Notes: generated by a model not told the origin, from the letters alone. Positions 1 through 8,160 are shown, numbered from the stretch's first letter. The stretch is 37,915 bases of DNA from JARKQH01 sp964631605 (GCA_964631605.1 CAZVYG010000052.1:1-37915); one strand, 5' to 3'. Numbers and translations: made by a program.

Positions 1-59
1 CGGACAAGATCGAAAAGCTCGGCGCCCTGCTCAACCTCGAGGTTCGGCGCGTGTGCTAG
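1..59 (+). CDS. C-terminal end of a CDS cut by the window edge
   Basis: An open frame enters from the left edge and stops at TAG 57-59. The visible tail is DKIEKLGALLNLEVRRVC. Such a short tail with an amphipathic helix and a terminal beta strand would fit the end of a lambda-repressor-like HTH domain (the 'EKLAxALGLEV' pattern), but 18 residues cannot establish a family. No function is assigned. Confidence 0.4.
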   Translation, partial: DKIEKLGALLNLEVRRVC

Positions 60-158
60 GGCGGTGTCTGCCGAACCCGGCCTGCGGGGCTCTTTGAAGG
101 CCTTCGCTACGGCGGATTTGTTTCTCGTGGTTTTGATGTTTCCTCATTTGGGACACGC

Positions 159-350
159 ATGAAGAGGTGGTTAAACAAGCCGCTGCGGCGAATGAAAATG
201 ATCGCGGTCAGCGGCATGTTTCAAGTCTGCTTTCTTGCAGCCTCGCAGTGGCCGGGCGGCGATGATGGTCCAGGGATGGCTTGGGTGTATGGAATCGGCC
301 TTGCCTCGCTCTTAAGCGGTGTCATCGGCTTGCCGTTGGTTTATACGTGA
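159..350 (+). CDS. small hypothetical membrane protein (63 aa)
   Basis: This is a 63-residue frame with an ATG start. A weak GGGA Shine-Dalgarno-like stretch lies just upstream (TTGGGACACGCATG). The N-terminus is basic (MKRWLNKPLRRMK) and is followed by two hydrophobic stretches, roughly residues 14-29 and 39-62, separated by a Gly/Asp-rich loop (WPGGDDGPG). It could be a two-helix inner-membrane peptide or a fragment of a larger membrane protein. It lies alone between the partial gene at the left edge and a convergent glycosidase gene. I recognise no family, and it may not be expressed. Confidence 0.35.
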   Translation: MKRWLNKPLRRMKMIAVSGMFQVCFLAASQWPGGDDGPGMAWVYGIGLASLLSGVIGLPLVYT

Positions 351-366
351 AAACTGCCGGCCACCG

Positions 367-1629
367 TCACTGCTGGAACCTGAGCCGTCGCGCCGCGGCC
401 AAAGGATTGGCGGCACTCACCACGTAACTGGGCGACTGCCGATAGTCTTCGTTCACGCACTCACAGATGCCGTGCGCGCGAAAGTCGGCGATGAGTTCGC
501 TCCACATCCGCCGGGCCAGCGCGCGGTCCTTCCGGGCCAGCGCCCACATCACCCAACCTGAGGCTGTGGCCCAATAGGCGCCGTTCTGGTAGCGCTCCGG
601 CTCCACCGGCATGAGCAGCCGCTGCCAGTGTTCGCCCCTCAATAAATGCCGCACCTGGCCGCGCCAGACAAACCTCTCGCGCTGGTCACGCAAGAAGCGC
701 AAGATGCGACCTCGTTTGGCGCCGAGCGGAAAGTCGAGCCAGATGGCGTAGGCGTTGCCCCACACGTCGAGTTGGCGGCAGTCCCTCGTGGCGGCAAGGA
801 ACGCGCCGGCGTTTTCATCCCATAACACCCCCAACTGGCGTTCGATCCGGTCGGCGCGCAGCCGGTGTTTCCGCGCCTGATTGTGGTCCCCGATGCGGCG
901 ATGCCACTCCGCCATGCGCCGGCTCGCGGTCCAATCGAGCAAGGACTCAAAGAACAGTTCGCCGGTCTTGCCGACGGTGTCGGTAAACCCATAGGGCGAG
1001 TGGGGCTTGGCCGGGTCGTTCCAGACCAGGCCGGCGGCGCTGCGCGGAATCCAGTCCATCGCCCGGTCCAGCGAGGCGGCCCATTCTTGAAACAGTGCCT
1101 CCGCCTGCGTCCGCGGCAGCCGTTGCAAGTGCGCGTCCACGGCGATGACGAGAAACGGCGCGTTGTCGAGATTTGGCTCCCCGAGCGGATGGTCCGCCGG
1201 ACCGCCGACGTAAAACGCCAGGCCGTCGGGTTGCACGCGGTCCGGCGCTGCGCCGTCGGCGCGAATGCCTTTAATGAGATACCGCAGGCAGGCTTCGACT
1301 TCCTCGCGCGGCATCAAGTCGCCGGCATTCTCGACCATGTAGGCGAAGTCCCGCGTCCAGAGCGCGCGATAGTGGCCCTTGCCATCCGGCGTGTAAAGCC
1401 ACGTGCCGTCTTCCGCCCGGACGCGGCAACCGGCGAGGAGTTGGCGGGTTTGTTCCGCCAGCCAGGAGAGATCGGAAGTGTTTTCGGCCGCGCCGCCGCC
1501 AACCGACACACCAACTGTCAGCGAAAAAGTGAGAAAGCAAATGAGGGATAAGAATCTGCTTTTCGCGCGCCCTGCTGTACTGGGCGCCGCGCGGGTGAGG
1601 GAGAATGGATGTTCGGGCTCACCAAGCAT
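367..1629 (-). CDS. secreted six-hairpin (alpha/alpha-barrel) glycosidase-like protein
   Basis: The protein is about 420 aa. After a basic N-terminus comes a hydrophobic signal segment (FLSLICFLTFSLTVGVSVGG) and a mature domain. The motifs LWTRDFAYMVEN (the W-x-R-D signature of glucoamylase/debranching-type barrels), DNAPFLVIAVDAHL and NGAYWATASGWVMWAL are typical of the six-hairpin glycosidase clan, close to proteins annotated as amylo-alpha-1,6-glucosidase-like. Substrate cannot be predicted. Export to the periplasm or outside is likely. I start at ATG 1629; a TTG in frame at 1665 would add 12 residues, and neither has a good ribosome-binding site. It stands alone on the minus strand. A paired palindrome lies about 160 bp upstream (1786-1806) and could be its operator. 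Confidence 0.75.
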   Translation of the reverse strand: MLGEPEHPFSLTRAAPSTAGRAKSRFLSLICFLTFSLTVGVSVGGGAAENTSDLSWLAEQTRQLLAGCRVRAEDGTWLYTPDGKGHYRALWTRDFAYMVENAGDLMPREEVEACLRYLIKGIRADGAAPDRVQPDGLAFYVGGPADHPLGEPNLDNAPFLVIAVDAHLQRLPRTQAEALFQEWAASLDRAMDWIPRSAAGLVWNDPAKPHSPYGFTDTVGKTGELFFESLLDWTASRRMAEWHRRIGDHNQARKHRLRADRIERQLGVLWDENAGAFLAATRDCRQLDVWGNAYAIWLDFPLGAKRGRILRFLRDQRERFVWRGQVRHLLRGEHWQRLLMPVEPERYQNGAYWATASGWVMWALARKDRALARRMWSELIADFRAHGICECVNEDYRQSPSYVVSAANPLAAARRLRFQQ

Positions 1630-1785
1630 GGAGTAATTCTGCCGGAGCGCAATCCAAGGTGTCAAGACCCAATTTCAGACTGGTGCTTTTTCTGTTTGAG
1701 CCTCCCTGCCGTCGAGGCGATTCTCTGGCTTGATGATGCGCCTGATATTGGCCCATGTCCGGATCCCCGGAAGAGAAAAGTCAAT

Positions 1786-1806
1786 ATCACGTGATCATCA
1801 CGTGAT
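1786..1806. promoter_or_regulatory. two abutting 10-bp palindromes, candidate operator
   Basis: The perfect palindrome ATCACGTGAT occurs at 1786-1795 and again at 1797-1806, separated by a single C. The repeat period is 11 bp, about one helical turn, and the whole 21 bp is itself an inverted repeat around C1796. The bases nearby are AT-richer than the surrounding DNA. It lies upstream of the minus-strand glycosidase gene and downstream of the degraded nucleotidyltransferase. Two adjacent dyads on one face of the helix suggest cooperative binding of a dimeric regulator. The regulator is unknown and no binding protein is encoded next to it. Confidence 0.4.
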
Positions 1807-1909
1807 CAGGTCAAAATGAAATGAGAATCAATGGTTAGGCGTTCCACGAGGCACCAGGGGAATGCATACCTTACCGCTGCAATTCAGAGATGGCCATCTG
1901 TTCGTTGAG

Positions 1910-2127
1910 TTAGGCGGCGAGCTGTGGCTCCCCGACACTGGCTTTGAGGAGAATCAGGTCTTGCGGCGCCAGGTAGGGAATGCGGACCCCGCTGGTCTCC
2001 AAGCATTCAGGATGACCGCCAGCCCGCCAGCGACCGCGTAGTCAACGTCCGCTCGGGCGAGGGCGACCAACAGCTTTTCGAACCGGGAAACGGTCTCCTT
2101 CGGTTCGCTTGAGTGATCCGGGGGCAT
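1910..2127 (-). pseudogene. degraded nucleotidyltransferase (AbiEii/MNT-like) remnant
   Basis: From ATG 2127 the minus strand reads MPPDHSSEPKETVSRF and then EKLLVALARADVDYAVAGG and LAVILNAW. This is the N-terminal nucleotidyltransferase pattern ('F..LL..L....V.Y.V.GGLAV.LH'). The frame stops at 1954. A second frame, 1996-1910, reads TSGVRIPYLAPQDLILLKAS followed by VGEPQLAA and a stop. This matches the C-terminal 'G..VPYL..EDLI.LK' motif of the same family. The two halves meet near 1997-2001 out of frame. The middle part, which should carry the DxD metal-binding residues, is missing, so the product cannot be active. Relatives are often toxin-like or antibiotic-modifying nucleotidyltransferases. 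Confidence 0.55.
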
Positions 2128-2242
2128 GTTTGTTGACGAACGCGGCCAGTTCCTCCACGCACGCCAGTCGCTGACGTTCCGTGCCCGGCCTTCCCACGGC
2201 TTTCCGCACGGGCTGCTGGAGCGGCTCGACTTTGGCGATCAT
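2042..2242 (-). CDS. small hypothetical protein upstream of the nucleotidyltransferase remnant
   Basis: This is a 66-residue frame starting at ATG 2242 and overlapping the start of the broken nucleotidyltransferase gene at 2127. The first 42 residues (MIAKVEPLQQPVRKAVGRPG, then ERQRLACVEELAAFVNKH and APG) look protein-like. The remaining tail shares its bases with the other frame and may be meaningless. The arrangement of a small gene overlapping a nucleotidyltransferase recalls two-gene toxin-antitoxin layouts, but I recognise no family. It may be a remnant like its neighbour. Confidence 0.3.
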   Translation of the reverse strand: MIAKVEPLQQPVRKAVGRPGTERQRLACVEELAAFVNKHAPGSLKRTEGDRFPVRKAVGRPRPSGR

Positions 2243-2248
2243 GGTTAC

Positions 2249-2277
2249 ACCCTATACCTTGGCACCCACTGCGTCAA
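2249..2277 (-). promoter_or_regulatory. candidate sigma70-type promoter, near-leaderless
   Basis: On the minus strand, TTGACG (2277-2272) is followed after 17 bp by TAGGGT (2254-2249), with an overlapping TATAGG at 15 bp spacing. The ATG of the small ORF lies only six bases beyond, so a transcript would be nearly leaderless. The -35 element is good and the -10 is weak. The assignment is by eye only. Confidence 0.25.
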
Positions 2278-2618
2278 TTTCGTTTGCTGGGTTTGACCTT
2301 TCGCGTGGAGGCCGGGGCCTGACTGGCGTGCTTCGGACTGGCTTGGGCAGGCGGGGGGGCGTGACAGCACCGGCAGCAATCCCGGCGGCCACAGGTCTGG
2401 CCGAGGGTGCGGCGGCCGGGCAGACTCCGTCGTGGCCCAGCCCGTGGCGGCGGCGTTTGCTGGAGGCTGGAGACTGGAGGCAGATCAACTCTTCCGCAAC
2501 GACCGCGGCGTGACCGCAGCGTGGGGGCGGATGGGTGGACAAGAATGTCCGCGCTCCGGCCGGCGAGGGGCGCGGGAGGGGTTGACTTCGAACCGGCGGC
2601 CGGGGATGTTGGCGCCGC
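2278..2618. other. gene-free stretch before the PQQ-like gene
   Basis: About 340 bp without a convincing gene. Short open frames on both strands are rich in Ala/Gly/Arg/Pro and show no family motif, as expected for random GC-rich DNA. I see no tRNA cloverleaf, clear terminator or repeat. The stretch must hold the promoter of the downstream propeller gene, but no sharp -35/-10 pair stands out. Confidence 0.5.
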
Positions 2619-3845
2619 ATGAAAGCGATGATGAGAGTCATGGTGTTGCTTGGTTGTGTTGGCGCAGGCTATGGCGAGAACTGGCCCAACTGGCGGGGGC
2701 CGCGCGGGGACGGCACCAGCCTGGAATCCCGTGTGCCGACCGTCTGGAGCGCCAGCAATAATATCGCGTGGAAAGTCGCCGTGCCGGGGGCGGGCCATTC
2801 CTCGCCGATTGTGTGGGGCCAGCGCCTTTTCCTCACGAGCGCGCTGAAAGAAAGCCAGGAGCGGCTGTTGCTATGTTTCGACCGGGACAACGGGCGGCTG
2901 CTTTGGCAGCAAACGGTGGTCAAAGCGCCGTTGGAGGCCAAGAATGCCGAAAACAGTTACGCCTCGGCGACGCCGGCCACCGATGGCGAGAGGGTGTATG
3001 TGACCTTTCTGGACGGGAAGGAGGTGGTTGTGGCTGCCTACGATTTCTCCGGCAAGCAGGTTTGGCTGGCCCGCCCGGGGGAGTTTTACAGTCAATGGGG
3101 GTTCAGCCACAACCCGACGCTGTTCGAGGACAAAGTGATTGTGGTGTGCGACAGCAAAGGCGAGAACTTCATCGCCGCCCTTAGCCGTGCCGCGGGGACG
3201 ACGGTCTGGAAGGTTCAGCGGGACAAACCCAGCCAGAGCTACAGCCCGCCGCTCATCCGCGAGCTCGCGGGCCGGCCCCAAATGGTGGTGGCCGGCAACA
3301 AGACTATCACCAGTTACGATCCGCGCAGCGGCAGGCGGCTGTGGTTCGTGGACGCGCCGGCGACCGACTCGGTGGCCACGCCCACGTACAACGAGAAGGC
3401 GGGGCTGGTGCTGAATTGCACCAGTTGGCCCAAGCGGGCGCTCCTGGCCATCCGGCCGGACGGCAACGGGGAGGTGACCCAGGATAAAATCGTCTGGACC
3501 ACCACGGAAGGCGCGCCGTATGTGCCCTCGCCGATCAGCGTGGGGGATTGGTTTTTTACGTCGTCGTATGCCACCAAGGAGGCGTATTGCTACGACGCCG
3601 CGACGGGCAAGGTGCTTTGGCGCGAAAAAACCGGTTTGTGCCATGCCTCGCCGGTGTCGGCCAACGGCCTGGTTTATTTCCTCAACGACGATGGGGTGGC
3701 CTGTGTTTTGAAGGCCGGCCCGCAACCGGAGGTGGTGGCCCGAAACGAGCTGGGCGAAAAAACCTACGCCTCACCGGCCATCAGCGGGGGCCAGCTTTTC
3801 CTGCGCGGATTCACTCACTTATATTGCATTGGCAGGCGCCAATAG
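2619..3845 (+). CDS. PQQ-like beta-propeller repeat protein, secreted
   Basis: The protein is 408 aa with a short signal peptide (MKAMMRVMVLLGCVGAGYGE). The mature start ENWPNWRGPRGDGTSLE is the hallmark of the large family of secreted PQQ-binding-like propellers in Verrucomicrobiota and Planctomycetota. Repeated blade motifs follow, such as GRLLWQQTV, GKQVWLARPG, GTTVWKVQRD, GRRLWFVDAP and GKVLWREKTG, each ending one strand set. I see no haem-binding CxxCH and no dehydrogenase catalytic set. It is therefore more likely a binding or scaffold protein than a quinoprotein dehydrogenase. ATG 2619 is chosen because the signal peptide starts there. It converges on the epimerase gene, and a 6-bp hairpin directly follows its stop codon. 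Confidence 0.85.
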   Translation: MKAMMRVMVLLGCVGAGYGENWPNWRGPRGDGTSLESRVPTVWSASNNIAWKVAVPGAGHSSPIVWGQRLFLTSALKESQERLLLCFDRDNGRLLWQQTVVKAPLEAKNAENSYASATPATDGERVYVTFLDGKEVVVAAYDFSGKQVWLARPGEFYSQWGFSHNPTLFEDKVIVVCDSKGENFIAALSRAAGTTVWKVQRDKPSQSYSPPLIRELAGRPQMVVAGNKTITSYDPRSGRRLWFVDAPATDSVATPTYNEKAGLVLNCTSWPKRALLAIRPDGNGEVTQDKIVWTTTEGAPYVPSPISVGDWFFTSSYATKEAYCYDAATGKVLWREKTGLCHASPVSANGLVYFLNDDGVACVLKAGPQPEVVARNELGEKTYASPAISGGQLFLRGFTHLYCIGRRQ

Positions 3846-3863
3846 GTCGGCACAAGCGCCGAC
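3846..3863. terminator. short hairpin after the stop codon of the propeller gene
   Basis: GTCGGC (3846-3851) pairs with GCCGAC (3858-3863) over a six-base loop, starting right after the TAG stop. It lies between convergent genes and could act for both strands. There is no T-tract, so it would not be a classical intrinsic terminator. Confidence 0.25.
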
Positions 3864-3892
3864 GATATCGGCAGGGAGGGAAGCTTCGCCGC

Positions 3893-4888
3893 TCAAGCCG
3901 CGGCGCGCTTCTTCCAGGCGTTGATCACATTGTCCAGGGTGCGGTCAACCTGTGGGTTGAGGTTTTGCTGGTCGGGATGGGCTCGCAGCCAGGCGACCGC
4001 TTCGCGAATCCCGTCGGTGAAGGGCTTGCGGCAGACGAACTCGGGAACCAGGCGCTTGATTTTGGAGTTGTCGAAAACCCCCGGATGGGCTTTGTCCCCT
4101 TTCAGTGTGCCGGTCAGGTGGGGCGCGATTTCGCAGATGAAGTCGGTTGGGATTCGTTCGATGGCGGGAGCGGCGGCGCCGACGGCCTCGGCAATCCGGG
4201 CGTAAATCTGGTTCCAAGTGAGCACCTCGTCGCTGGTGATATGGAAAGCCTCCCCCAGGGCGCGAGGGTTGCCAAGCAGCCCGGCGAAACCCACGGCAAA
4301 ATCGCTGGCAGCGGTCAACGTCCACGGATTCTCGCCGTCATCGGGCACAAACACCGGCTGTCCCCGTTCGAGGCGGGCGGCGACGGTGTAGCTCGAGCTG
4401 GAGACCACGTTGGGAATCCAGCGTTTTGAATAGGTGTGCGAGGGGCGGACAATGGTCCAGGGAAACTCCGCTTCGGGCGGCAGCCGGCGAAGCCATTCCT
4501 CGCAGGCGAGTTTCTTTTGCGCATAATCCCACCAGACATTGCCCAGGGGGGAATCCTCGGTAATGGGAAGGCGGGCGGCCGGCTTGGCATAGACGGTTGC
4601 GGAACTGATAAACACGTACTGCCCAATCGCCCCTCGCCAAACGGCGTAATCGGCCTGCAAATCCGCAACCTCATAACCGATAAAGTTTGCCACCACGTCA
4701 ACCTTGAGCCCGGCGACAGCCTGGCGCAGCGCGTCCGGGTCCTTGCGGTCCGCCACGATTGCGCGGTATTGGGGCGGCACGGGGGTTTTGCCGCGGCTCA
4801 GGACGATGATCTGGTGGCCGCGCTGGTGGAGCAGCGCCGCGCATTCAGCCGAGATGTTGCCGGTTCCGCCGAGAAAGAGAATCGTCAT
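3893..4888 (-). CDS. NAD(P)-dependent epimerase/reductase (atypical SDR)
   Basis: The protein is 331 aa from ATG 4888 and begins directly with the Rossmann strand and loop MTILFLGGTGNISAECAALL. The SDR active-site pair is Tyr and Lys in WDYAQKKLACE, preceded by the Ser-containing strand YVFISSATVYA. The C-terminal half has 'EAFHITSDEVLTWNQIYARI', typical of NAD-dependent epimerase/dehydratase proteins related to plant CSP41-like sugar-nucleotide enzymes. No signal peptide is present, so it should be cytoplasmic. An in-frame TTG at 4906 is a less likely start. The gene is divergent from recN across about 70 bp. The substrate is unknown, probably a nucleotide sugar. Confidence 0.8.
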   Translation of the reverse strand: MTILFLGGTGNISAECAALLHQRGHQIIVLSRGKTPVPPQYRAIVADRKDPDALRQAVAGLKVDVVANFIGYEVADLQADYAVWRGAIGQYVFISSATVYAKPAARLPITEDSPLGNVWWDYAQKKLACEEWLRRLPPEAEFPWTIVRPSHTYSKRWIPNVVSSSSYTVAARLERGQPVFVPDDGENPWTLTAASDFAVGFAGLLGNPRALGEAFHITSDEVLTWNQIYARIAEAVGAAAPAIERIPTDFICEIAPHLTGTLKGDKAHPGVFDNSKIKRLVPEFVCRKPFTDGIREAVAWLRAHPDQQNLNPQVDRTLDNVINAWKKRAAA

Positions 4889-4930
4889 AATGGGTTTATG
4901 GCACAAAAGGGTTGGTCAAATCCGGTTTTT

Positions 4931-4947
4931 TCGCCAAATTCTGGCGA
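4931..4947. promoter_or_regulatory. inverted repeat in the recN/epimerase divergent region
   Basis: TCGCCA (4931-4936) and TGGCGA (4942-4947) form perfect 6-bp arms around AATTC. The repeat ends 11 bp before the recN start codon and lies within the 70-bp divergent intergenic region. It could be an operator controlling recN and/or the epimerase. recN is an SOS gene in many bacteria, but this sequence is not one of the LexA boxes I know. It could also be an mRNA hairpin near the ribosome-binding site. Confidence 0.3.
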
Positions 4948-4958
4948 GTGATGATGCC

Positions 4959-6641
4959 ATGCTGACAACATTGCGCATTAAGAACCTGGCATTGGTGGCC
5001 GACCTGACGGTCCACTTTCAGCCGGGCTACAATGTGATAACCGGCGAAACCGGGGCGGGCAAGTCCATGCTCATCGGAGCGCTGAATCTGGTGCTGGGGG
5101 AGCGCGCCGATCGTTCGCTCATCCGCGCCGGGTGCGATGCCTGCTCGGTGGAGGCGGTTTTCGAGGTTGGCGACCTGGCGCCGGCGCTGAACCGCCTGTT
5201 CGAGGAGAACGGCCTGGAGCCCTGTGAAGAGCGCCAACTCCTGCTAAAACGATCCTTTACGGCCAGCGGAACCAACCGCCAGTTCATCAACGGCTCTCCG
5301 GCCAGCCTGAACCTGCTGCGCACGGTCGGCGAGTGGTTGGTGGACATTCACGGCCCGCATGAGCACCAGTCCCTCCTCCACCCCGCCCGCCAATTGGCCA
5401 TCCTGGACGCCTTCGGAAAACTCGAGGACGACCGTGAAGCCTGCGCGGCCCTGTTGCGGCGCCGCCGCGAGCTCGAAGACGCCAAAGCCGAACTGATCGT
5501 TGACGAAAAGACCTATGCCCAGCAGTTGGATTTGCTGCGGTTCCAGGTCGCCGAGATTTCCGGGGCGAGGCTGCAGCCGGGGGAGGACGAGCAGATCGAA
5601 GCGGATTATCGTCGGGCCAGCAATGCGGCGCGGCTGTTGCAGTTGAGCCAGGCGGGCCTGGAGTTGTTGTCCGGCGAGGAGACTTCGCTTCAGGTCCAGG
5701 CGGGCGCCCTGGGCCGCACCTTGCAGGAGTTGGCCCGGCTGGATGCGACCGCCGCGCCCCTGGCGGCGCTGCACGAACAGGCGGTCGCCGCCCTGGGCGA
5801 GCTGCAGACGGCGCTGTCGCATTACGCCGACAAAGTGGAGTTGGACCCGGCGCGGCTGCAGGAGCTTGAGGAGCGCCTTAACCTGATCCATTCGCTGAAG
5901 CGCAAGTATGGCGCGTCCGTGGCTGAAGTCATGGCTTTTGGCGACGAGGCAGCTCGCAAATTGCGCGGCCTGGAACAACGGGACGAGGAACTGGCGCGGC
6001 TCAACGCCGAGCTCGGGCGAACGGCGGCTCAGTTGTGGAAAGCGGCTCAGGACCTGTCAAAGAGACGGCGCCAGGTGATTCCCCAGCTCAACCGCGCCGT
6101 CAGCCGCCAGTTGGCGGACCTGGGCTTCAAGCAAAGCCGGTTCGAGATCGCGCTCACGAGCCTGGCGATGGAAGAACCGCTGTCGCGCATGACCTCCACC
6201 GGCATTGACGCCGTCGAGTTCCTCTTCGCTCCCAATCCCGGCGAGCCTCCCAGGCCGCTGCGCGCCATTGCCTCCTCGGGCGAGCTTGCGCGCGTCATGC
6301 TCGCCTTGAAAACCGTGCTGGCGGCGGAGGACCAAATCCCGGTGCTGGTTTTTGATGAGGTGGATGCCAACATCGGCGGGGAAACGGCAAATGTGGTGGG
6401 CGAAAAAATGCTGCAGATTGCGCGCAAACGCCAGGTGCTGTGCATCACTCACCTGCCCCAGGTCGCGGCTCCGGCCGCCGCCCACTATTTATCAAGCAAA
6501 CAGGTGAAACATGGCCGCACGACTTCGGAAATCACGCTGCTCGACGGCGCGGCGCGGGTGACCGAGCTGGCCCGAATGCTCGGGGGGCAGACGGACGCCG
6601 CCCGCAAGCATGCCGAGGCGCTTTTGCAGCCGCCGGCCTGA
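4959..6641 (+). CDS. recN: DNA repair protein RecN
   Basis: The protein is 560 aa, the usual RecN length. It is an SMC-like ATPase acting early in recombinational double-strand-break repair. The N-terminus MLTTLRIKNLALVADLTVHF leads into Walker A GETGAGKS (residues 29-36). A long Glu/Arg/Leu-rich central region forms the coiled coil (ELEDAKAELIVDEK, LQELEERLNLIHSLKRK). The C-terminal ABC signature is SSGELARVMLALK and Walker B is PVLVFDEVDANIGG, followed by the His switch in VLCITHLPQVA. The open frame extends upstream to 4704, but those residues lack family character and overlap the divergent gene, so the ATG at 4959 is chosen. A small inverted repeat lies just upstream. Confidence 0.97.
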   Translation: MLTTLRIKNLALVADLTVHFQPGYNVITGETGAGKSMLIGALNLVLGERADRSLIRAGCDACSVEAVFEVGDLAPALNRLFEENGLEPCEERQLLLKRSFTASGTNRQFINGSPASLNLLRTVGEWLVDIHGPHEHQSLLHPARQLAILDAFGKLEDDREACAALLRRRRELEDAKAELIVDEKTYAQQLDLLRFQVAEISGARLQPGEDEQIEADYRRASNAARLLQLSQAGLELLSGEETSLQVQAGALGRTLQELARLDATAAPLAALHEQAVAALGELQTALSHYADKVELDPARLQELEERLNLIHSLKRKYGASVAEVMAFGDEAARKLRGLEQRDEELARLNAELGRTAAQLWKAAQDLSKRRRQVIPQLNRAVSRQLADLGFKQSRFEIALTSLAMEEPLSRMTSTGIDAVEFLFAPNPGEPPRPLRAIASSGELARVMLALKTVLAAEDQIPVLVFDEVDANIGGETANVVGEKMLQIARKRQVLCITHLPQVAAPAAAHYLSSKQVKHGRTTSEITLLDGAARVTELARMLGGQTDAARKHAEALLQPPA

Positions 6642-6652
6642 GGCGGCAAAGT

Positions 6653-6674
6653 CCTGCCCCTGAACGCGGGCAGG
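6653..6674. terminator. GC-rich hairpin downstream of recN
   Basis: CCTGCCC (6653-6659) and GGGCAGG (6668-6674) form a perfect 7-bp stem with an eight-base loop, 11 bp after the recN stop. The following bases are G/C-rich with no T-run, so it may stall or protect transcripts rather than act as a canonical terminator. About 150 bp remain before purB. Confidence 0.35.
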
Positions 6675-6822
6675 GGGCGCGCGGACGTCACGCGCCTGGC
6701 TTGGCGGCTGGCGTCAAACAACGGTCGCCAAAGGTTGGCCGGGGGCCCGGCCCCATCCGGCCCGGGACCCCGCCCCGAACCCTCCGCTCGACAACCTCGC
6801 GGCCCCTCCGTAAAGTGGCCGC

Positions 6823-8160
6823 ATGATTCAACGTTATTCCCGTCCCGAGATGCGGGCGATATGGACCGACGAAAACAAGCTGCGGATTTGGCTGCAGATC
6901 GAGCTGCTGGCCAGCGAGGCGCTGGTCCAAGAAGGCGTTGTGCCCCGGAAGGACTTTGTCAAAATCAAAGCCGGTTGCATGAAATGGTCCGCCGACCTGC
7001 CCGGCCTGATGGCGCGGCAAAAGGAACTGGAGAAAGTCCTCAATCACGACGTCATCGCGTTCACCACGGCTGTGGCGGAGAAGATCAACGACCCCGCCAG
7101 CCGGTGGTTTCATTTTGGGCTGACGAGCAGCGACGTGGGCGATACCGCCTACGCGGTGCAAATGGCGCAAAGCGCGGACCTTCTGATTCGGGATGCGAAG
7201 GAGGTGCGGCAGGCGATTGCCAGGCGCGCACGGGAGCACAAGTTCACGCCGTGCATTGGCCGCAGCCACGGGATTCATGCGGAGCCCACGACTTTCGGGC
7301 TGAAACTCGCGCTCATGTATGATGAGTTTGGGCGCGCCCTGGAACGTCTGGAGCGAGCGCGGGAGGTGGCCGCAGTGGGGAAGATTTCGGGCGCGGTCGG
7401 GACCAGTGCGCACCTAAGTCCCCGGGTGGAGACGTTTGTCTGCAAGCGGCTCGGGATTCGGCCGGCGCCGATTGCGACGCAGGTGGTGCAGCGGGATATT
7501 CATGCCGAGTTTCAGTCGGTGCTGGCGTTGGTCGGAGCGAGCATCGAGCGGTGGGCGGTTGAGTTTCGCCACCTGCAACGCACGGAGGTGCTGGAGGCGG
7601 AAGAGCCCTTCACCGCCGGCCAAAAAGGCAGCAGCGCCATGCCGCACAAGCGCAATCCCATCACCTGGGAACGCCTGAGCGGGCTGGCGCGGGTCCTGCG
7701 CGGCAACGCGTTGGCCGCGTTGGAGAACGTCGCCCTGTGGCACGAGCGGGACATCAGCCACAGCTCGGTCGAGCGCATTATTTTCCCCGATTCCTGCACT
7801 TTGCTGGATTACATGTTCAGCCTGCTGACGCGGCTGATGACGGGGCTGAAAGTTTATCCCGAGAACATGAAGAAGAATCTGGGCTTGTCGCTGGGGATGT
7901 GGAACTCGCAAACGGTGCTGCTGGCCTTGATTCGCAAGGGGCTCACGCGGGAACGGGCGTACGAGCTGGTCCAGCGCAACGCGATGCAAACCTGGGCGGT
8001 CAAACACGCCGGACGCGATGATGCCGACTTCGTGGCGCAACTACAGGCCGACCCCGAGGTGGCCGCCCATTTCCGCAAAGGCGAGCTGGAGGAACTCTGC
8101 TCGCTCGACTTCCATCTGAAAGAAGTCAACAGCCGGTTCAAGAAAGTCGGCCTGGGCTAG
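6823..8160 (+). CDS. purB: adenylosuccinate lyase
   Basis: The protein is 445 aa. Adenylosuccinate lyase releases fumarate from SAICAR and from adenylosuccinate in purine synthesis, and is a cytoplasmic homotetramer. The N-terminus MIQRYSRPEMRAIWTDENKL is typical. Conserved blocks are FGLTSSDVGDTAYA (about 98-111), GRSHGIHAEPTTFG (146-159, with the catalytic His region) and the superfamily signature GSSAMPHKRNPI (269-280) carrying the flexible-loop catalytic Ser. The C-terminal helices (MKKNLGLSLGMWNSQTVLLAL) also fit. The gene stands alone between recN and a membrane protein. No strong Shine-Dalgarno precedes ATG 6823. Confidence 0.96.
   Translation: MIQRYSRPEMRAIWTDENKLRIWLQIELLASEALVQEGVVPRKDFVKIKAGCMKWSADLPGLMARQKELEKVLNHDVIAFTTAVAEKINDPASRWFHFGLTSSDVGDTAYAVQMAQSADLLIRDAKEVRQAIARRAREHKFTPCIGRSHGIHAEPTTFGLKLALMYDEFGRALERLERAREVAAVGKISGAVGTSAHLSPRVETFVCKRLGIRPAPIATQVVQRDIHAEFQSVLALVGASIERWAVEFRHLQRTEVLEAEEPFTAGQKGSSAMPHKRNPITWERLSGLARVLRGNALAALENVALWHERDISHSSVERIIFPDSCTLLDYMFSLLTRLMTGLKVYPENMKKNLGLSLGMWNSQTVLLALIRKGLTRERAYELVQRNAMQTWAVKHAGRDDADFVAQLQADPEVAAHFRKGELEELCSLDFHLKEVNSRFKKVGLG

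Noticed and set aside
4704..4958. N-terminal extension of RecN by 85 codons
   Set aside because: The residues do not resemble RecN and overlap the divergent epimerase gene. The family N-terminus begins at the ATG at 4959.
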